From an uncultured bacterium (lineage in GTDB: Bacteria; Acidobacteriota; Aminicenantia; Aminicenantales; CALLJL01): a DNA stretch of 64,000 nt. Location: assembly GCA_938092135.1 (NCBI GenBank), contig CALLJL010000002.1:62001-126000 (forward strand). Direction: 5' to 3'. The notes beneath the pieces were generated by a model, which saw only the letters and a list, made by a program, of their open reading frames with translations, had not been told where the DNA came from and did no database searches. Below are positions 60,821-64,000 of this stretch, in pieces. The translations under genes were made by a program, and so were the position numbers. How positions within the stretch are numbered: the first letter of the stretch is position 1; every line of letters begins with the position of its first letter.

Positions 60821-61876
60821 TTATTCCCTTCCTCTTCGAGAGCAATCGCCTCCAAAATGCAGTTCCTGATGGCCAGAAATTTCTTCAAGTTCGCTGGCTA
60901 TAGTAGCCACGAGCTTTTTTACTCCCTTGCCCGTAAGAGCTGAAATCGCCAGAAAGGGAAGTTTTTCAAGATGGGCTAGATTTTCCAGGCGCCTGAGCCG
61001 GCTTTTATCTTCCGTTAGCAAATCTATTTTATTAGCTACTAAAATTTGTTTTCTTTTCAGAAGGTCCGGATTATAGGCTTTGAGCTCTTCCAGAATAACA
61101 TAATAATCCTCGACAGGATCTCTACCACTATAAGGAGAAACATCAACTAAATGAACGAGGAGCTTTGTTCTTTCAATATGTCGTAAAAAGTTTATTCCCA
61201 GTCCATGCCCAAGATGAGCCCCTTCGATTAACCCTGGGATATCAGCCACAACAAAACTCCGGCTATCATCAATATCGACTACACCCAGGTTTGGAGATAG
61301 AGTCGTAAAGGGATAGTCGGCAATCTTTGGCCGGGCAGCGGAAATTCTTGAAATTAAAGTTGACTTGCCCGTATTAGGAAAGCCAATTAAACCGACATCA
61401 GCAATTAGCTTAAGTTCAAGAATCAGCTCTCTCTCTTCTCCAGGCAAACCTGGCTCTGCTTCTCGTGGGGCCCGATTAGTAGGTGTGGCGAAGGAGGCGT
61501 TTCCTCGTCCGCCCCGCCCACCCCGAGCCGCCAAAAATTTATCGCCCCCATGAAGGAAATCATAGAGAATTTCTCCGCTCGCTGCATCTTTGACTACTGT
61601 TCCCACAGGCACTTTTAAAATTAAATCTTTTCCCGCTTTTCCCTGACGATTACTTCCTTGGCCATGGCCACCATTTTTGGCCCGATTGAGGGGATGAAAC
61701 CGGAAATAGGCCAGGGATTTGACCCTCTCATCAGCAACTATATAAACGTTTCCTCCTCGACCGCCCCGGCCACCATCGGGCCCTCCTCGGGGAACGCCCC
61801 ATTCTCGGCGGAAACTTACACATCCATTCCCTCCACGACCGCCCTGCACCCGAATCTTAACCTCATCAACAAACAT
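60821..61876 (-). CDS. obgE: GTPase Obg (CgtA)
   Basis: 351 residues. The glycine-rich Obg fold ([38 protein letters not shown]) is followed by the G domain with [23 protein letters not shown] and VANKIDLL. There is no C-terminal OCT domain; the tail is short. It acts in 50S assembly. It lies in rplU-rpmA-obgE-nadD-rsfS. Confidence 0.96.
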   Translation of the reverse strand: MFVDEVKIRVQGGRGGNGCVSFRREWGVPRGGPDGGRGGRGGNVYIVADERVKSLAYFRFHPLNRAKNGGHGQGSNRQGKAGKDLILKVPVGTVVKDAASGEILYDFLHGGDKFLAARGGRGGRGNASFATPTNRAPREAEPGLPGEERELILELKLIADVGLIGFPNTGKSTLISRISAARPKIADYPFTTLSPNLGVVDIDDSRSFVVADIPGLIEGAHLGHGLGINFLRHIERTKLLVHLVDVSPYSGRDPVEDYYVILEELKAYNPDLLKRKQILVANKIDLLTEDKSRLRRLENLAHLEKLPFLAISALTGKGVKKLVATIASELEEISGHQELHFGGDCSRRGRE

Positions 61877-61959
61877 GGAGAATAAAATTCAAGATAAATA
61901 AATGCTCAGGAATAAGCATAAAAATTATTTTTTTTTGACCAGGTATAGGCAAGAATTGC

Positions 61960-62214
61960 TTATGTTGGCAGGACGGAGACAAACTTCCCTCGGCTACCTT
62001 TGTCCTCAAAATATACTCGGCCATCGGTCAAGGCATATAAGGTATCATCACGGCCACGCCCGACATTTAAGCCAGGCTTGAAGGGCGTACCCCGTTGGCG
62101 AACTAAAATACAACCAGCCCTAACCATTTGGCCGGCAAAACGCTTAACCCCCAGCCTCTTACCGCGGCTGTCTCGGCCATTTCTGGCGCTTCCGCCTGAT
62201 TTTTTATGGGCCAT
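61960..62214 (-). CDS. rpmA: 50S ribosomal protein L27
   Basis: 84 residues. [20 protein letters not shown] and [18 protein letters not shown] identify bL27. No N-terminal cleavable extension as in Firmicutes is seen. It is 35 bases after rplU. Confidence 0.97.
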   Translation of the reverse strand: MAHKKSGGSARNGRDSRGKRLGVKRFAGQMVRAGCILVRQRGTPFKPGLNVGRGRDDTLYALTDGRVYFEDKGSRGKFVSVLPT

Positions 62215-62249
62215 GGCCTTTTTCCCCCTCTTTTCTCATCTAAATATTT

Positions 62250-62777
62250 TCAATCTGGAGATGATTTAGTCTCTTTCTCTCTTGTTTTTTTGGCCGCAGT
62301 TTTAGCTTTTTTCCTGAACTTAACTTCCTTTTCGACGCCTTCTGAGGGCCTCTCGGCTTCCTGAGTTTTAACTTCAGCTTCCCTAAGTTCTTCAGCCTGG
62401 ACCTGAATAAATTTTAGCTCTTCAGAGGGCTTGATTTCAGGTATTTCTTTTTCTTTCAATTCAAAATCAGGGATAATTTCAAGGATCTTAACCCGACTCT
62501 GAATCTGCCGATGCCCCCTCTTTCTTTTATACTGTTTTCTCCTTTTTTTCTTAAAAACAATAACCTTTTCGCCCTTAAATTCCTCAAGAAGCTCGGCTTT
62601 GACTCTAGCCTTAGGTAAATAGGGATTACCCAGCAAAGTCCTAGTCCCGTCATCAATCAGAAGAACTTCCTCAAAATTAAAGGAAGTGCCAGGCTTAGCT
62701 TCGATTCTTTCCACTTCAATGATATCTCCAGTGGAAACCCGATATTGCTTTCCGCCTGTCTTTATAACCGCAAACAT
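62250..62777 (-). CDS. rplU: 50S ribosomal protein L21 with long C-terminal extension
   Basis: 175 residues, against about 103 for typical bL21. Core: MFAVIKTGGKQYRVSTGDII, FNFEEVLLIDDG, KRRKQYKRKRGHRQIQSRVKI. From about residue 110 a Lys/Glu-rich low-complexity tail follows, ending KKTREKETKSSPD. It is the first gene of the operon, with a TTGACA promoter. Confidence 0.95.
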   Translation of the reverse strand: MFAVIKTGGKQYRVSTGDIIEVERIEAKPGTSFNFEEVLLIDDGTRTLLGNPYLPKARVKAELLEEFKGEKVIVFKKKRRKQYKRKRGHRQIQSRVKILEIIPDFELKEKEIPEIKPSEELKFIQVQAEELREAEVKTQEAERPSEGVEKEVKFRKKAKTAAKKTREKETKSSPD

Positions 62778-62808
62778 AGGCTTTTTTCCTTTCGGTTAAA
62801 GAGAATTA

Positions 62809-62837
62809 AATCTAACATAGCCACGCCCTACTGTCAA
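62809..62837 (-). promoter_or_regulatory. Promoter of the rplU-rpmA-obgE-nadD-rsfS operon
   Basis: Minus strand TTGACA (62832-62837), 17 bases, TAGATT (62809-62814); predicted start near 62802. Confidence 0.65.
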
Positions 62838-63008
62838 ATCCCTTTTCCAAGGGGAAAAGCCTCCTAAAGGAACAATAAATAAACTGAAACTTCCAGTAAT
62901 CGCTTAAAAAATATTTTTTTCTCTTACTTTATAAATTAAGGGCCACTGCCTCTTCTTTAAGCTCGCTATTCTTTATTTTTTCTTTTATATCAATATAATA
63001 ATTTTTAA

Positions 63009-63080
63009 GGGCGGTTAGCTCAGTGGTAGAGTATCGGTCTTACAAACCGGGGGTCACTGGTTCGATCCCAGTACCGCCCA
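63009..63080 (+). tRNA. tRNA-Val (anticodon TAC)
   Basis: 72 nucleotides. Acceptor GGGCGGT pairs with ACCGCCC, discriminator A. Anticodon stem TCGGT/ACCGG encloses CTTACAA, anticodon TAC. T-arm CTGG-TTCGATC-CCAG is regular. CCA is not encoded. A TATAAT at 62994-62999 precedes it. Confidence 0.96.
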
Positions 63081-63142
63081 CTATTTTCGAAAGCAAATTT
63101 TTTTAGAAAATAAAAAATCAGCCAAAGGAGGCTAAAAAAGCC

Positions 63143-64000
63143 TTGAATGAAAAAAAGCGAAAAAAGTTATTATCGGCGGAAAATGGAATGGCCCGTCAAA
63201 TCGAACAGCAGAAGTTTTTATTAAGGCTGGCTTCTTCTCTTCTTGTCTGTCCTATAGAAAAAATTGAAGAAATAATTAGTGAGTCCCTGGAGAATTTAGG
63301 GAGGTATGCTCAAGCCGATAGGGCTTCCTTAGTTCTTGAAAGAACTGGCGGGCAGAGCGCTTCCATGTTGGCTGAGTGGCACTCTGAGGATCGACCAATC
63401 CTTCGAAATATCTTGCAAAACTTTGATCCCTCTATCTTCAGCCACTGGCATAAAACTATTTTGGAAAAAAAAGATGTCGTCCGCCTTTCATCCCTCAGCT
63501 CTCTACCTCCTGAGGCCCAGGCTGAAAAGAGTTTCCTAGAAAAAGCCGGAATTCAAAGTCTTCTTATGGTTCCCATTTGTTTGGAGCAGAGGGTAATCGG
63601 GACAATAGGTGTTTCAAGCCGAGAACAAAGAGAATGGCCTGAGGAAACGGTCAACTTTCTCCTGCTCGCCGCAGACATTTTTGCCAGCGCCTTTAAGCGT
63701 CGTTTTAGTGGTCAAATCATGGCTACTCTCGTTAGAATCGGTGAAGCTGCGGCTAAGGCGGAAAGCCTCGAATCATTGCTTCATCTTATTCATAATTCCA
63801 TCAACCAGCTTTTACCGGCTCGTAATTTTTATTTAGCCCTCTATGATTCCCAAAAACATCTGGTTTCCTTTCCTTATTTCGTTGACGAAAGGGATCCAAA
63901 GCCAGAGCCGAGGGTCTTGCGCCGAGGGTTAACTGAATATGTCTTAAGAACGGGACAACCCCTTTTGGCCACTGATAAAGACATTAAAGAACTCGCGGCC
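63143..64000 (+). CDS. GAF-domain sensor protein, N-terminal part (3' truncated by window)
   Basis: 286 residues visible; the frame is open to the last base. After a basic N-terminus, residues about 30-185 resemble a GAF domain (SLENLGRYAQADRASLVLER; IQSLLMVPICLEQRVIGTIG), and from about 195 a second GAF begins (AESLESLLHLIHNSINQLLP; NFYLALYDSQKHLVSFPYFV). Such tandem GAFs usually precede a histidine kinase, GGDEF, phosphatase or sigma-54-activator domain; that part is outside the window. I start it at TTG 63143; AAGGAGG lies 12 bases upstream, and an AGGCT/AGCCT hairpin shortens that distance. ATG 63188 is an alternative. Confidence 0.82.
   Translation, partial: MNEKKRKKLLSAENGMARQIEQQKFLLRLASSLLVCPIEKIEEIISESLENLGRYAQADRASLVLERTGGQSASMLAEWHSEDRPILRNILQNFDPSIFSHWHKTILEKKDVVRLSSLSSLPPEAQAEKSFLEKAGIQSLLMVPICLEQRVIGTIGVSSREQREWPEETVNFLLLAADIFASAFKRRFSGQIMATLVRIGEAAAKAESLESLLHLIHNSINQLLPARNFYLALYDSQKHLVSFPYFVDERDPKPEPRVLRRGLTEYVLRTGQPLLATDKDIKELAA

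Noticed and set aside
1-64000. CRISPR array, insertion sequence, prophage or toxin-antitoxin module
   Set aside because: I see no regularly spaced repeats, transposase, phage structural gene or paired small toxin/antitoxin genes; the only recombinase is Xer-like in a housekeeping context.

Overview
The window looks like a stretch of a bacterial chromosome from a Gram-negative (diderm) organism of moderate-to-low G+C. It has no phage, insertion-sequence, plasmid or CRISPR signature. An outer membrane is implied by two Oar-like TonB-dependent-receptor-type beta-barrels, a TolC/adaptor/RND efflux operon and LolA. The large Oar-like proteins with an N-terminal carboxypeptidase-regulatory domain, the GWxTD-domain proteins and the many TPR proteins are typical of the Acidobacteriota, especially the Aminicenantes group. 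That placement is an inference from gene content, not from a marker-gene tree.

Layout. 1-4.7 kb: two tandem Oar-like receptors on the + strand (the first cut by the window edge). They are separated by a UUCG terminator, a cluster of TTGAAT/ATTCAA repeats and a near-consensus sigma-54 promoter. 4.8-10.1 kb: a minus-strand operon of three paralogous GWxTD proteins plus a carboxypeptidase-regulatory/TPR protein. 10.3-13.1 kb: a radical SAM protein, tRNA-Leu, and a bacterial eRF1-like (baeRF) protein behind a 5' hairpin. 13.3-19.7 kb: a tetR-tolC-adaptor-RND efflux operon with an array of TTAAACT operator-like repeats, then an unknown secreted protein. 20.4-27.8 kb: xerD-type recombinase, metallo-hydrolase, methyltransferase, a JAB-like/AMMECR1 pair, an RMDN-like TPR protein, an acyltransferase, a sodium/solute symporter and lolA. 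27.8-31.4 kb: rplM-rpsI-rpsB-tsf-pyrH-frr. 31.5-42.9 kb: rhomboid, TPR lipoprotein, DUF4097 protein, der, GerMN and amidase, tmRNA, two proteins sharing an unnamed N-terminal domain (one with an HD domain), tRNA-Asp, htpX and lemA. 43-57.1 kb: mitochondrial-type citrate synthase, homoserine dehydrogenase, a trans-sulfuration enzyme, murA, HIT, metallo-hydrolase, NYN, DUF2520, murB, TPR, PATAN/J-domain/TPR protein, a split glutaminase/NAD synthetase pair and rsmI. 57.4-64 kb: hsp20, rlmH-dksA-comF, rplU-rpmA-obgE-nadD-rsfS, tRNA-Val and the start of a GAF-domain protein that runs off the end.

The genes combine conserved housekeeping (translation, peptidoglycan, NAD, methionine/threonine branch, ribosome assembly) with envelope biology. 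Points that stand out are the GWxTD triplication beside the Oar-like proteins, the sigma-54 promoter, several genes whose ATG sits at the predicted transcription start (leaderless mRNAs), a citrate synthase that reads like the mitochondrial enzyme, and an adjacent gene pair sharing a collinear domain that I cannot name. All statements come from reading the sequence; no database search was run.
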